DNA of 64,000 bases from Microbulbifer taiwanensis. Its GTDB lineage: Bacteria > Pseudomonadota > Gammaproteobacteria > Pseudomonadales > Cellvibrionaceae. Below are positions 42,430 to 51,305 of this stretch, one piece after another (position 1 is the stretch's first letter; each line of letters starts with the position of its first letter). The notes under the pieces are model-generated. The model did no database searches. It saw nothing but the letters and a program-made list of their open reading frames with translations, and was not told the origin of the DNA. The translations under genes and the position numbers were made by a program. Location of the stretch: NCBI RefSeq assembly GCF_014904815.1, contig NZ_JACZFR010000035.1:37844-101843 (forward strand), in the 5' to 3' direction.

Positions 42430-43063
42430 TATCAGCGGGCACCTGACCCTGAGCCGACAGTTTCAGGTGCTGAAGATGAAGCCGGCCGAGCGCCGCCGGA
42501 TGGCCGGGATCATGGCGCGCAAGGTGCGCACCTTTAGCCGCAAGCGGCTACGCGCACAGAGGGATCTACAGGGCCAGCCCTGGGAGAAGCGCAAGGTCGG
42601 CCGGCAAAAGATGTTGCGGGGCATGAGCAAACGAATGCGCACCCGCAGCGACAGCCGCGGCGCCGAGGTGGGGTTTAGCGATGCCGTCACCGCAAAAATT
42701 GGCTACGCGCACCAGCACGGCGTACCGGAGCAATGGAGTGCCGGCAAGGCGGAAAAGGTTTACGGAAAACCGGACTACAGCGCCCCCTGCACCCGCCGCC
42801 AGGCGCGGGCATTGAAACAGGAAGGCTACAAGGTGCGCATGGCCGGCGGGCGCAGGAAAAAGCCCACCATGAAGTGGATGCTGGAAAACCTCACGCTGGG
42901 CCAGGCCGGTTTGATCCTGCGGCAGATGCGCGACGAGGAACCGAAGAAAAGCTGGGTGATTCCCCTGACGGATCGCAGCTTTCTCGGCGCGGACCAGCGG
43001 GAAATTGACGAACTGGCCAACACCGTTTTTGACGAAACACTGCGCCGCATCAAGCGGGCATAA
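42413..43063 (+). CDS. S: Tail completion protein (P2 gpS-like)
   Basis: 216 residues, basic, with S/virion-morphogenesis features (KPAERRRMAGIMARKVRTFS, DLQGQPWEKRK). Longer than P2 gpS (about 150 residues). A KKPTMKWMLENLTLGQAGL segment follows. It is the last gene before the sheath. Confidence 0.82.
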   Translation: MFTRVDISGHLTLSRQFQVLKMKPAERRRMAGIMARKVRTFSRKRLRAQRDLQGQPWEKRKVGRQKMLRGMSKRMRTRSDSRGAEVGFSDAVTAKIGYAHQHGVPEQWSAGKAEKVYGKPDYSAPCTRRQARALKQEGYKVRMAGGRRKKPTMKWMLENLTLGQAGLILRQMRDEEPKKSWVIPLTDRSFLGADQREIDELANTVFDETLRRIKRA

Positions 43064-43090
43064 CCTTCTAGCGAAAAAAGGGCAAATGCT

Positions 43091-44200
43091 ATGGCACTGG
43101 GAAAAGTCACGGTCAACAACCTGAACCTGGGGCAGGGCAGCTTCGATGAGGTGGAGCGCAAGGCGCTGTTCCTCGGCCTCGGCGACGCCAACCTGGACAC
43201 GGTGGTTGCGCTGAACAGCCAATCCAACCTGGACGATGTTCTGGGCGCCAATACTTCGCAGCTGAAAACACAGGTGGCCGCGGCACAGGCCAACGGCGGC
43301 GAGAACTGGGAAGCCTGGGCCGTGCCCATGTCTGCCGGTCCCGACTGGGAAGATGCCCTGGATATGGCCCTGCAGAGCGTGTCGCCGGAGCTGGTATCTG
43401 TGTGCACACCGGTGACCGATGCTGCAGGCCTGCAGGCGGCCCAGACCAAGGCGGAAAGCGTGCGCACCAACCAGGCGCGCCGCGTGATCACGTTGATGGC
43501 CACCCCCGGTATTGACCCGGCCACGGAAAACTGGGGTGACTACCTCACGGTCCAGTCCGCTATTGTGAATTCGGTCAGCGCCTACCGGGTGGCCGCGGTG
43601 CCACTGCTGCACGGCAACAACCTGGGCATTTTGGCGGGCCGGCTGTGCAACCGCGCGGTGAGTATCGCCGACAGCCCGATGCGCGTGGCCACCGGCCCGC
43701 TGCTGTCCCTGGGTGCGGTACCGGTGGATATCAATGGTGCGCCGCTGGATATGGCCACACTGTCCAGCCTGGACGCCCTGCGCCTGTCGGTGCCGCAGAC
43801 CTACCCGGACTACCCCGGCACCTACTGGGGCGACTGCAACCTGCTGGACGCCGACGGCGGCGACTACCAGGTGATCGAGCACCTGCGGGTGATCGACAAG
43901 GCCGCCCGGGCCATTCGCTTGCTGGCGATCGCGCGCGTCGCCAACCGCCAGCTCAACAGCACGCCCATTTCTATCGCCAGCAACAAAACCTATTTCATGC
44001 GTCCGCTGCGGGAGATGGCCAAGGGCGCCACCATCGCCGGTACCTTCTTCCCCGGCGAGATCAAGCCGCCGAAGGATGGCGATGTGGAAATTGTGTGGCA
44101 GACCAACAGCAAGGTGGATATCTACCTGCGCGCCACGCCCTACAACTCGCCGAAGGAACTCACTGCAAATATTGCCCTGGATCTTTCCAGCGAAAGTTAA
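43091..44200 (+). CDS. Tail sheath protein (DUF2586 type)
   Basis: 369 residues beginning VTVNNLNLGQGSFDEVERKA, the start typical of the DUF2586 sheath family of HP1-like phages rather than the P2 FI sheath. Later NWGDYLTVQSAIVNSVSAY and LRVIDKAARAIRLLAIARVA resemble the C-terminal sheath handshake region. It contracts to inject DNA. Confidence 0.88.
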   Translation: MALGKVTVNNLNLGQGSFDEVERKALFLGLGDANLDTVVALNSQSNLDDVLGANTSQLKTQVAAAQANGGENWEAWAVPMSAGPDWEDALDMALQSVSPELVSVCTPVTDAAGLQAAQTKAESVRTNQARRVITLMATPGIDPATENWGDYLTVQSAIVNSVSAYRVAAVPLLHGNNLGILAGRLCNRAVSIADSPMRVATGPLLSLGAVPVDINGAPLDMATLSSLDALRLSVPQTYPDYPGTYWGDCNLLDADGGDYQVIEHLRVIDKAARAIRLLAIARVANRQLNSTPISIASNKTYFMRPLREMAKGATIAGTFFPGEIKPPKDGDVEIVWQTNSKVDIYLRATPYNSPKELTANIALDLSSES

Positions 44201-44242
44201 TTTCCCGGTGCGCCTGGCGCACCTTTCTGAGGAGCACAGCCC

Positions 44243-44695
44243 ATGGGCCAGAAACTGACCGGTAAAGATGTCGATGTGATGATCGGCTCCTACATGGTGC
44301 ATATCGAGGAGATCAGTATCACCATCGACGACGCCACCGCCCCGACCAAAACCCGCGGAATACCCGATGGGTTTATTGCGGGCGAGGTCTCCGCCAGTGG
44401 AGAAGTCAAACTCAACACCTCCCAGTTCCAGGTGATTTGTGATGCCGCCAAAGAGGCGGGCAGCTTCCGTAAATTGCCGACCTTCGACGTGGTGATGAAC
44501 GCGGAAACCACCGACGAGAAGATCAACGTCGAGGCATTCGACTGCAAGTTCCGTCTGTCCGAGCTGCTGAACGCCAACCAGTCCGGTAGCGAGCGACTGA
44601 TGCACACCCTGCCTTATGACGTCACCGGTTCCGACTTTGTGCGCATCAACGGTGTGCCCTACGTGGACGCCTCCGAAACCGAAAATTTCAACTAG
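44243..44695 (+). CDS. Tail tube protein (DUF2597 type)
   Basis: 150 residues, KLTGKDVDVMIGSYMVHIEE at the start and FRLSELLNANQSGSERLMHT later, matching DUF2597 tube proteins of HP1-type phages. It follows the sheath as usual. Confidence 0.88.
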   Translation: MGQKLTGKDVDVMIGSYMVHIEEISITIDDATAPTKTRGIPDGFIAGEVSASGEVKLNTSQFQVICDAAKEAGSFRKLPTFDVVMNAETTDEKINVEAFDCKFRLSELLNANQSGSERLMHTLPYDVTGSDFVRINGVPYVDASETENFN

Positions 44696-44706
44696 GGGCG
44701 CGGTAG

Positions 44707-44919
44707 ATGCCGGACGATTTTGACCGCGCCGCGGCGCTGGAAGAGGCGCAACGCCAGCGCGCGCTGGATGCCCAGCGCGGGCGCGGCAACTTCGACCGGC
44801 CCAGCCTGGCCGAGTGCGAGGACTGCGACGAGGCCATACCGGAGGCGCGACGGGCAACCGGCGGTGTGACCCGCTGCGTGGACTGCCAGGCATTCGCGGA
44901 GCAACAGGAGAGACGCTGA
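44707..44919 (+). CDS. DksA/TraR-family C4 zinc-finger protein
   Basis: 70 residues with the finger C-x2-C (ECEDCDEAIPEARRA) and C-x2-C (TRCVDCQAFAEQQERR). Such small TraR-like proteins bind RNA polymerase in the secondary channel and are common in P2-like phages. It overlaps the next start by 1 nt. Confidence 0.9.
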   Translation: MPDDFDRAAALEEAQRQRALDAQRGRGNFDRPSLAECEDCDEAIPEARRATGGVTRCVDCQAFAEQQERR

Positions 44920-45137
44920 TGCGCGCTATCAAACGCTGGCTGTGGAACCTGCTGATCGCCCTGGACCAGCTCGCCAACGCGCTGCTGGGTGGCGACCCGG
45001 ACGAGACCATCAGCTCGCGCATGGGCAAGGCGGTGCGCGAGGAGCGCTGTGTACTGTGCCGCTTCCTGTGCGACCTGCTGCACCGCATAGACCCGAACCA
45101 CTGCCAGAAATCCATCGAGGAAGACGAGGGGCTGTGA
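44919..45137 (+). CDS. Small conserved phage protein near lysis genes
   Basis: 72 residues with an amphipathic start (WLWNLLIALDQLANALLG) and cysteines near the end (RCVLCRFLCDLLHRIDPNHC). The family is often seen before phage lysis genes; the role is unknown. Coupled to its neighbours. Confidence 0.7.
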   Translation: MRAIKRWLWNLLIALDQLANALLGGDPDETISSRMGKAVREERCVLCRFLCDLLHRIDPNHCQKSIEEDEGL

Positions 45138-45139
45138 CC

Positions 45140-45730
45140 ATGGACAAGCAACCGCGCTACGGCCAGCTGCAGACCGCGCTGATCCGCAAAGGGTACGCCT
45201 TTTTTGACGAGGGCGACTACAACCTGAACCTGGTCGGCATCCGCACCGCGGACAACACGGCCAATACGTTCAACGATTTCCTATCCGTGGCCTGGCGCTT
45301 TGACGGCGTGCCTCACTGCCTGACCTTCGCGGCCACTACCGATCCCGGCCTCTACTGGCGCAAACGCCCGGCCAACGTCAACGGCACCGCCATTGTGGTG
45401 CCGGGCCAATACCCGGGGCTCTGGCAGAAAGGCCTGCACCAGGGCAAGTACGCGGCACTGGTGCAGCGCGGGCCGGTGCAGGTGTACCGCGACAACGACT
45501 GCGACCAGGTACTGGACCAGGACGCGCCCATCGATACCGGCCTGTTCGGTATCAACTGCCACCGCGCCAACGCGCACCGAGAGAGCCACCAGGTGGATAA
45601 GTGGTCCGCCGGCTGCCAGGTGCTGGCGCACCCGAAGGATTTCGACTTACTGATGGCACTGTGTGAGCGTGCGGCGGAGAACTGGGGTCGCAGCTTTACC
45701 TACACACTTATCGAGGAGGGCGACCTGTGA
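45140..45730 (+). CDS. Putative cell-wall enzyme of the lysis module
   Basis: 196 residues from the ATG at 45140. GLFGINCHRANAHRESHQVD and KWSAGCQVL place H141 and C159 in the arrangement seen in YkuD-like (L,D-transpeptidase-fold) enzymes. The position directly before a membrane protein of holin type supports an endolysin or related role. No transmembrane anchor is visible. Alternative: a structural lytic protein of another fold. Confidence 0.6.
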   Translation: MDKQPRYGQLQTALIRKGYAFFDEGDYNLNLVGIRTADNTANTFNDFLSVAWRFDGVPHCLTFAATTDPGLYWRKRPANVNGTAIVVPGQYPGLWQKGLHQGKYAALVQRGPVQVYRDNDCDQVLDQDAPIDTGLFGINCHRANAHRESHQVDKWSAGCQVLAHPKDFDLLMALCERAAENWGRSFTYTLIEEGDL

Positions 45731-46206
45731 GTGCAACCGCAATAGTGGCCGCCGGAAAATTCCTGTTCGGCGGGGTGATGGACTACTTCCGGCACAAGCG
45801 CGAACTGAAGGCCGAGGAGCGGCGCGGAGAGCTGGAGCTAAGGAAGGTCAGCAACCAGGCGCGGATTGATCGCGCACAAAGCGGCGACGATCACGCTGCG
45901 GCGATGGACCGGGAGAGCGTAGGTCAGCGCGGATGGAAAGACGATTTCCTGCTGATCATCACCACATTGCCGGTGGTGCTTTTATTTGTTGCACCGCTGT
46001 ATGAGCTGGCCGTTGCAGAGCAATACAGGGTCGGTGACCTGCAGCGGGCGGTAATGGCCGGCTTCACCGCTCTGAAAGCAACACCAGAATATTACTGGTG
46101 GGCGCTGGCCCTTATCTATATCGACACCTTCGGCTTCAGACGTATGTTGCGCACTGCGGTCGAGAACTGGGCTGGCAAGGTTATGCCAGGAAAGCGGGGG
46201 CAGTAG
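45727..46206 (+). CDS. Holin-like membrane protein
   Basis: 159 residues from GTG at 45727, overlapping the cell-wall enzyme gene. Basic coiled start (FRHKRELKAEERRGELELRK), two strong hydrophobic segments (LLIITTLPVVLLFVAPLYEL, YYWWALALIYIDTFGF). It resembles 3TM holins of GTA or P2-like phages. It would time lysis by opening the inner membrane. Confidence 0.65.
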   Translation: MSATAIVAAGKFLFGGVMDYFRHKRELKAEERRGELELRKVSNQARIDRAQSGDDHAAAMDRESVGQRGWKDDFLLIITTLPVVLLFVAPLYELAVAEQYRVGDLQRAVMAGFTALKATPEYYWWALALIYIDTFGFRRMLRTAVENWAGKVMPGKRGQ

Positions 46207-46469
46207 TGGCCAACCTCACCGAACAGCAAGCCGAAGAGCTGGCGCGCAGGGCGGCGCGCGAGGCGATGGAAGACCTGATGGAGAAGCTGGGCGTGGATAC
46301 GTCCGACTTCCTGGAAGTGCAGAAGGACTTCGCCCACCTGCGCCAGCAGCGCAAGGCATCTGATCAGATCGGCGTCTGGACGCGGCGCATCCTGCTGGGA
46401 ATTTTCATAACAACCGTCTGCGGCATTCTGTTCGCGGGCATTAAATCCGGCCTGAAAGGGCTGCTGTAA
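46206..46469 (+). CDS. DUF6127-like small membrane protein of the lysis module
   Basis: 87 residues from GTG at 46206, overlapping the upstream stop by 1 nt. LTEQQAEELARRAAREAMED, then SDFLEVQKDFAHLRQQRKAS and a C-terminal membrane segment (ILLGIFITTVCGILFAGI). Family DUF6127 is typical of phages; an auxiliary lysis role is inferred. Confidence 0.65.
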   Translation: MANLTEQQAEELARRAAREAMEDLMEKLGVDTSDFLEVQKDFAHLRQQRKASDQIGVWTRRILLGIFITTVCGILFAGIKSGLKGLL

Positions 46470-46504
46470 CCATCCGCACGGAACCAAAACTAGGAGCTGC
46501 AATC

Positions 46505-46798
46505 ATGCCTGCCAAAACCAACAACAACGCGCAAATCATCGAACTCACCATCGGTGACAAGGAAATCACATTTGAGGTCACGCGCGATCAGTACAACAAA
46601 CTGATCAACAAGCTGGGGCCAAACCAGAAGGTCGCGCCCATGCACAACTTCCTGGTGGAAACAGTGCGCGACGAGAACAAGCCGGCGCTGCTGGAAATCC
46701 TCGCCGACTATCCCGGCAGTGAAGTGGGTATCGGCGGCGAGCTTGTGGAGGCCTACAGCCCGGATCTGCAAATCGCAGTAAAAAAGCGGAGCGCCTAG
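46505..46798 (+). CDS. Tail assembly chaperone, short form
   Basis: 97 residues (ITFEVTRDQYNKLINKLGPN), positioned between lysis genes and tape measure, as the E protein of P2. Near its end is a slippery A-AAA-AAG at 46780-46786, from which -1 frameshifting extends the product to 46974. Confidence 0.85.
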   Translation: MPAKTNNNAQIIELTIGDKEITFEVTRDQYNKLINKLGPNQKVAPMHNFLVETVRDENKPALLEILADYPGSEVGIGGELVEAYSPDLQIAVKKRSA

Positions 46799-46974
46799 CC
46801 CAGGCGCTGGAGGAAAACACCTACAGCCAGTTGTGTGCCTACGCGGACAAGTGGCTGCCTGGGATGGAAAAGGACGATGACACCCTGGGTGCGGCGCTGT
46901 TCCTGGAGAAGGACTACTGGCGGAATTTAGAGACAGCCGTGGCTAACGGCATTGGCAAAGCCTGGAAAAACTGA
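46505..46974 (+). CDS. Tail assembly chaperone, -1 frameshift fusion form
   Basis: Shifting -1 at 46780-46786 continues the reading through 62 more codons (AERLAQALEENTYSQLCAYA, WRNLETAVANGIGKAWKN) to a TGA at 46972-46974, 1 nt before the tape measure ATG. This is the E/E+E' arrangement of P2-type tail chaperones, which bind the tape measure protein. The region 46799-46974 has no other gene. Confidence 0.82.
46780..46808 (+). promoter_or_regulatory. Programmed -1 ribosomal frameshift signal
   Basis: A canonical slippery heptamer A-AAA-AAG (46780-46786) is followed 3 nt later by a perfect 6-bp stem (AGCGCC/GGCGCT, 46790-46795 and 46803-46808). The zero-frame stop TAG lies in the loop. This is the standard slip-plus-hairpin layout. 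Confidence 0.85.
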
Positions 46975-49284
46975 ATGAGCACCAAACTGGAAAAGCTGCT
47001 GTTTCGCATCGGTGTGATCGATAAGGCCAGCGGCCCCCTGGGAAAGCTGGATGCGCAGATGCAGAAGCTGACTGTCAGGACGGCCAAGGGAATGGCCGGT
47101 ATCGCCGCTGGCGCTGCGGGCCTTTTCACGACCGGCTATGCCCTGCGCGGGATGCTGGGGCCGGCGATCGAGATGGACCGGGCTATTGGTGAGGTGCGCA
47201 GCCTGCGGGTAAAGGAAGAGGCCATGGACCACCTGGTGAAGCGCGCTCGCGCCTTCTCCAATCGCTACGGCGAGGCGGCCGACGAAATTGTCAGGTCCAG
47301 CTACCGTATCCAGAGCGCCGTGCAGGGCATTGAGGGCAACCAGCTCGGCGATATCGCCTATCTGACCGCAATGCTTGCCAAGGGTACCAAGGCGGAATCT
47401 GAAATTGTCTCTGCCTTTGTTGGCCAGACCTTCAATATCTTCGAGGACCAGGCTAAGGCCATGGGTAAGGTGGCCTTTGCTGAACAAGTGGTGGGCAAGA
47501 CCGCGGCCGCTGTGCGCCTGTTCAACACGGACGGGGTGCAAATGGTGGAGGCACTGAAGAATCTGGGCAAGACTGCCGAGATAGCGAATATCCCGCTGGA
47601 GGAACAGTTAGCAGTGCTCGGCTTCCTGCAGAACACCATGCAGATGGGTTCCCGCGCCGGTACTTCCTATGTGGCCTTCCTGCAGAGTATTGCCAAAGCC
47701 GAGGATGTATTGGGCACCACACTGACCAATGACCAGGGGCGCGCGCTACCGGTACTGGAGATTATCGATCGCATCAAAGCCAAGCTGGGCGATCTGGGCA
47801 CGGCAGGGAATACGGACCTGCTGCAGAAAGCCTTCGGCAAGCGCGGCATGAGCATGGTGCTGGCGATGTCCAATGCTAGCGGAACGCTCAGTGGAAATAT
47901 CGAGGAGCTGACAAAGCTTGGACGACAGCAAGGATTGCGCGATCTGGAGATGATGGCCTCTGCCATCGCAGATCCCTGGGAAAAGGCACACCATGCAGTG
48001 CGCAATAGCCGCGCCGTGTTCGGGACGTTTATTAACGACGCGCTGAAGCCCCTGCTGGGATGGGTGACAGATAGCGCGGTAACCACTCAGCGCTGGATGG
48101 ACTTGTTCCCCAATGTGACCCGCGTAGTGGCTTATACAACGCTGGGCATTATCGGGCTTATCGGGGCGGTCTCCCTGTTAGCGGTTGTTGGTGGAGGCCT
48201 GCAACTCGTTATCGCCGGACTGTCCGGATTCAAACTTATCTGGATCGGAATCACCAAAACCGCCACCGCCGTGCAGTGGCTCTACAACGCTTCCCTCAAA
48301 TGGGGGCGCGCCGCCGTACTGGCCTATCACCTCGCCTACAAACCAAAGCTGCTGGCCGCCTGGACGATCGGCATCAAGGCCGCGGCTACCAGTGTGCGCT
48401 TCCTCGGCACGGTACTACGTGTGGCCGGCAAGGCGACACTGCTGTTCAGCGCGGCCCTGTGGGCCAATCCCATTACCTGGATAGTGGCGGGCGTTGTGGC
48501 CCTGGTAGCCGGCCTGGTGCTGCTGGTGAAGCACTGGGACAAGGTAAAGGCGGCCTCCCTGGGCTTTATCCAGGGGCTGATGGACAAGTGGGGCCAATTG
48601 CGCGGGGCGATCGAGGGCAACGCCTTTCTCTCCCTGGTTTTTGCACCGCTGCTGGCCGGCGTGGACCTCGTTTCCTTTTTGCTGCGCCAATTGGTGAAAC
48701 TGCCGGACTGGTTCGGCCAGTTCAAGGCCTGGCTGGGCGGGCTGGACCTGTTTGGCGCGCCGGGCCGCGCTTTCGATTGGCTACTGGAAAAGTGGCGAGG
48801 GCTGCGCGCAGCGATCGAGGACAACGCCTTTCTGCGCCTACTGTTTGCACCGCTGCTGGCCGGCGCCGATGTGGTGGGCAGTCTTTTCCAGCAACTGGAC
48901 AAGATCCCGCAGTGGTTCGAGACCTTCAAAAACTGGCTGGGCAAACTGAATATTTTTGATGCCCTGGGCGGCGCGGCGGACGGGCTTCTGAGCAAGCTGC
49001 GATTGATACCGGGTATCGGCAAGCTGCTGCCGAAGGAAACCCCCGGCGCCAATCTTGAACGCCGGGTGGTGGGTGTAGAACTGCCGGAAAACGTGCAGCG
49101 GGAAAGGTCCGGTGCACCGCTGGGCGGACTGCCGCGGTCACAGCCCAGTGCAGTGCCGTCGGGCGGTATCTCCCAACAGATCAATAACAACCAGCAGCGC
49201 GGCAACCATATCGAGAATGTGCACCTGCACCAGCCGGTGAGCGGCAGCAGCTTTAGCGATGAACTGGAAATGGCGGCTGGCTGA
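46975..49284 (+). CDS. Tail tape measure protein
   Basis: 769 residues, setting tail length. N-terminal helical part (LLFRIGVIDKASGPLGKLDA), conserved TP901/gpT-like region (FVGQTFNIFEDQAKAMGKVA, MGSRAGTSYVAFLQSIAKA), hydrophobic middle (LIGAVSLLAVVGGGLQLVIA). Residues 536-602 and 603-669 form a tandem 67-residue repeat (FLSLVFAPLLAGVDLVSFLL versus FLRLLFAPLLAGADVVGSLF). Overlaps the next start (ATGA-like, 1 nt). Confidence 0.93.
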   Translation: MSTKLEKLLFRIGVIDKASGPLGKLDAQMQKLTVRTAKGMAGIAAGAAGLFTTGYALRGMLGPAIEMDRAIGEVRSLRVKEEAMDHLVKRARAFSNRYGEAADEIVRSSYRIQSAVQGIEGNQLGDIAYLTAMLAKGTKAESEIVSAFVGQTFNIFEDQAKAMGKVAFAEQVVGKTAAAVRLFNTDGVQMVEALKNLGKTAEIANIPLEEQLAVLGFLQNTMQMGSRAGTSYVAFLQSIAKAEDVLGTTLTNDQGRALPVLEIIDRIKAKLGDLGTAGNTDLLQKAFGKRGMSMVLAMSNASGTLSGNIEELTKLGRQQGLRDLEMMASAIADPWEKAHHAVRNSRAVFGTFINDALKPLLGWVTDSAVTTQRWMDLFPNVTRVVAYTTLGIIGLIGAVSLLAVVGGGLQLVIAGLSGFKLIWIGITKTATAVQWLYNASLKWGRAAVLAYHLAYKPKLLAAWTIGIKAAATSVRFLGTVLRVAGKATLLFSAALWANPITWIVAGVVALVAGLVLLVKHWDKVKAASLGFIQGLMDKWGQLRGAIEGNAFLSLVFAPLLAGVDLVSFLLRQLVKLPDWFGQFKAWLGGLDLFGAPGRAFDWLLEKWRGLRAAIEDNAFLRLLFAPLLAGADVVGSLFQQLDKIPQWFETFKNWLGKLNIFDALGGAADGLLSKLRLIPGIGKLLPKETPGANLERRVVGVELPENVQRERSGAPLGGLPRSQPSAVPSGGISQQINNNQQRGNHIENVHLHQPVSGSSFSDELEMAAG

Positions 49285-49607
49285 TGGCTGATACCAAGTA
49301 CCAAGATCTGCTGATCATCAATAACGATATCGCCCTGGACGGTATCGGTGTGCCCCTGGGTATCAGTGATCGCCCCTCGATCGCGCAGGACATCAAGCAC
49401 ATGATCCGCGAGAGCGGATTGCTGGTGGAGCTAGTGGGCGAGCGCGATGGCGCCAAGGTAGCGCTCAACCTGCAGCGGCTGGAAAACCTGGTGGAGACGG
49501 ATGTGCGCATTGTGCCGGGTACCGCATCCATTACCCGCGAGGATAGCGAAACCTTTCTGGTGCGCGCGCGCACGGAAGACTACGGGCACCTGGAGTTCAA
49601 TCTATGA
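49284..49607 (+). CDS. DUF2590 baseplate protein (gpW position)
   Basis: 107 residues, LLIINNDIALDGIGVPLGIS and SLIRESG-like IKHMIRESGLLVELVGERDG, matching DUF2590 of HP1-type phages, likely the gp25/gpW-like baseplate wedge. It overlaps J by 4 nt. Confidence 0.85.
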   Translation: MADTKYQDLLIINNDIALDGIGVPLGISDRPSIAQDIKHMIRESGLLVELVGERDGAKVALNLQRLENLVETDVRIVPGTASITREDSETFLVRARTEDYGHLEFNL

Positions 49608-50773
49608 ACGAGCAGCAACTGTTTACCGACTTGGTGAAGGAGGGCGGGCTGCCCACCACCGAGGCGGAGGTGCAGGCCGAGTTTGAAAAAGAGGTGGATG
49701 CCGAGGACGTGGCTTTCACCAATGACAGCGAGGTCTCGCCCTGGTGGCGCATGGTCACTGCGCTGATCACCAAACCGGTGCTGTGGCTGATCCAGGCGCT
49801 GATCACCGCTGTTATGCCGCAGATGTTTGTGAAGACCGCCAAGGGCGCCTTCCTCGATCTGCTGGCCTGGGGCGTGAACCTGAAGCGCAAGCTGGCCGCG
49901 AAGGCCCTGGGCCAGGTGCAATTCACCCGAGCCACCACCGCCGGCACCCTGGACGTGCCCGCCGGTACCGCGGTGCAGAGCGCCAATATCAATGGCCGCG
50001 TCTACACCCTACGCACCACGGAGACGGTCACCTTCGGCGATGGCATGGCCACGGCACTGGCGCCGGTCGAAGCGGAGGAGAGCGGCAGCGCCTACAACCT
50101 GGCGGCCGGTTATTACTCGGTATTGCCGGTGCTGCTGCCGGGGATTACCGCGGTGACCAACCTGGACGACTGGCTATTGCAACCCGGTGCGGACGAGGAG
50201 AAGGACGATGACCTGCGCGCGCGTATCCGCACGCAGTTCCTGGCGGTCAACCAGTGGCATACCGATGCGGTGTACCGGGCGCTGATCAGCGGCTTCGACG
50301 GTGTGGCGGCCGACAATGTGTATTTCGACAGCGACGCGCCGCGCGGCCCCGGTAGCGCCGACGCCTATGTAATGCTGGAAATCGGCACGCCGGACGCGGC
50401 CTTTATTGCCAGCATCCAGAGCAAGATCACCGACGAGGGTAACCATGGCCACGGCGACGACCTGCAGGTATTGGCGATGCCGGAAACCCAGCATGACGTG
50501 ACGGCCACCATCTACCCGCTGGCAAACCTGAGCGGCGCAACCGTGGACCAGCTGAAAGCGGACGTGGAAGATTTTATTCGCGCTGCCTTCCGCGGGAACC
50601 AGGACTATGCGCCCACGTTGGTGCGCCCCTGGAGCCGCTTTTCTTTTTCCTTCCTCTCCGGTGAGCTGCACACGCAGTTCCCGCTGCTGCACGGGGTGGA
50701 TTTCAATATCGACTATATCGTCAGCCAAATGGCCCTGCCGCGCCTGAACAGTTTAACGGTGACCCTCGCATGA
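49604..50773 (+). CDS. J: Baseplate protein J
   Basis: 389 residues with gpJ features: GTLDVPAGTAVQSANINGRV, EAEESGSAYNLAAGYYSVLP, EEKDDDLRARIRTQFLAVNQ and HTDAVYRALISGFDGVAADN. Forms the baseplate wedge with I and DUF2590. Overlaps I by 4 nt. Confidence 0.94.
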   Translation: MNEQQLFTDLVKEGGLPTTEAEVQAEFEKEVDAEDVAFTNDSEVSPWWRMVTALITKPVLWLIQALITAVMPQMFVKTAKGAFLDLLAWGVNLKRKLAAKALGQVQFTRATTAGTLDVPAGTAVQSANINGRVYTLRTTETVTFGDGMATALAPVEAEESGSAYNLAAGYYSVLPVLLPGITAVTNLDDWLLQPGADEEKDDDLRARIRTQFLAVNQWHTDAVYRALISGFDGVAADNVYFDSDAPRGPGSADAYVMLEIGTPDAAFIASIQSKITDEGNHGHGDDLQVLAMPETQHDVTATIYPLANLSGATVDQLKADVEDFIRAAFRGNQDYAPTLVRPWSRFSFSFLSGELHTQFPLLHGVDFNIDYIVSQMALPRLNSLTVTLA

Positions 50774-51294
50774 TCGATCTGAAACTGCCGTTCTGGCTGT
50801 CTGGCCCGCAACTGTCGAAGCTGCAGCGCGCGGCGCAGCGCTTTTGGGGGACGGTGGAGGAGTGGCTTTACTGGCCGGTGCGCCAGCTGGACCCGCTGAC
50901 CTGCACCCCCGGCGTGCTGGAACTGCTGGCGTGGGAGCGCAGCGTTTCCCGCTTTGCCGGCGAGCCCATGAGCCTGTACCGGCTGCGCGTCCAGCACGCA
51001 TTTATCAATGCCAAAGATGCGGGCTCCGTGGCGGGGATGAAGCGCATTTTCGAGCGGTTGCAGATCGGCTATGTGGAGATCCAGGAGCGGCTGCCGGATC
51101 GCGACTGGGATGTGATCCGCATCAGCCTGAGCGATGCGCAGTTGGCGGATAACCCGGACCTGCTGATGATCCTGCTGCGCAAATACGGGCGCACCTGCCG
51201 GCGCTATGAGTTTGAGGTACTGACCGCACTGGCGGTGCAGACCCGCACCGTCCACTGCGGCCACGACAACGGCTTCCTGGCCGCATCACTGTAA
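50770..51294 (+). CDS. I: Tail protein I
   Basis: 174 residues with gpI features (LDPLTCTPGVLELLAWERSV, LRVQHAFINAKDAGSVAGMK). Connects baseplate to fibres. Followed by the fibre gene after 11 nt. Confidence 0.9.
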   Translation: MIDLKLPFWLSGPQLSKLQRAAQRFWGTVEEWLYWPVRQLDPLTCTPGVLELLAWERSVSRFAGEPMSLYRLRVQHAFINAKDAGSVAGMKRIFERLQIGYVEIQERLPDRDWDVIRISLSDAQLADNPDLLMILLRKYGRTCRRYEFEVLTALAVQTRTVHCGHDNGFLAASL

Positions 51295-51305
51295 GGGGAT
51301 TTGAT

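Noticed and set aside
42566..45151. An 861-codon open frame on the minus strand
   Set aside because: It lies opposite the coupled tail genes R to lysis, has biased low-complexity composition, and is a GC-rich antisense shadow.
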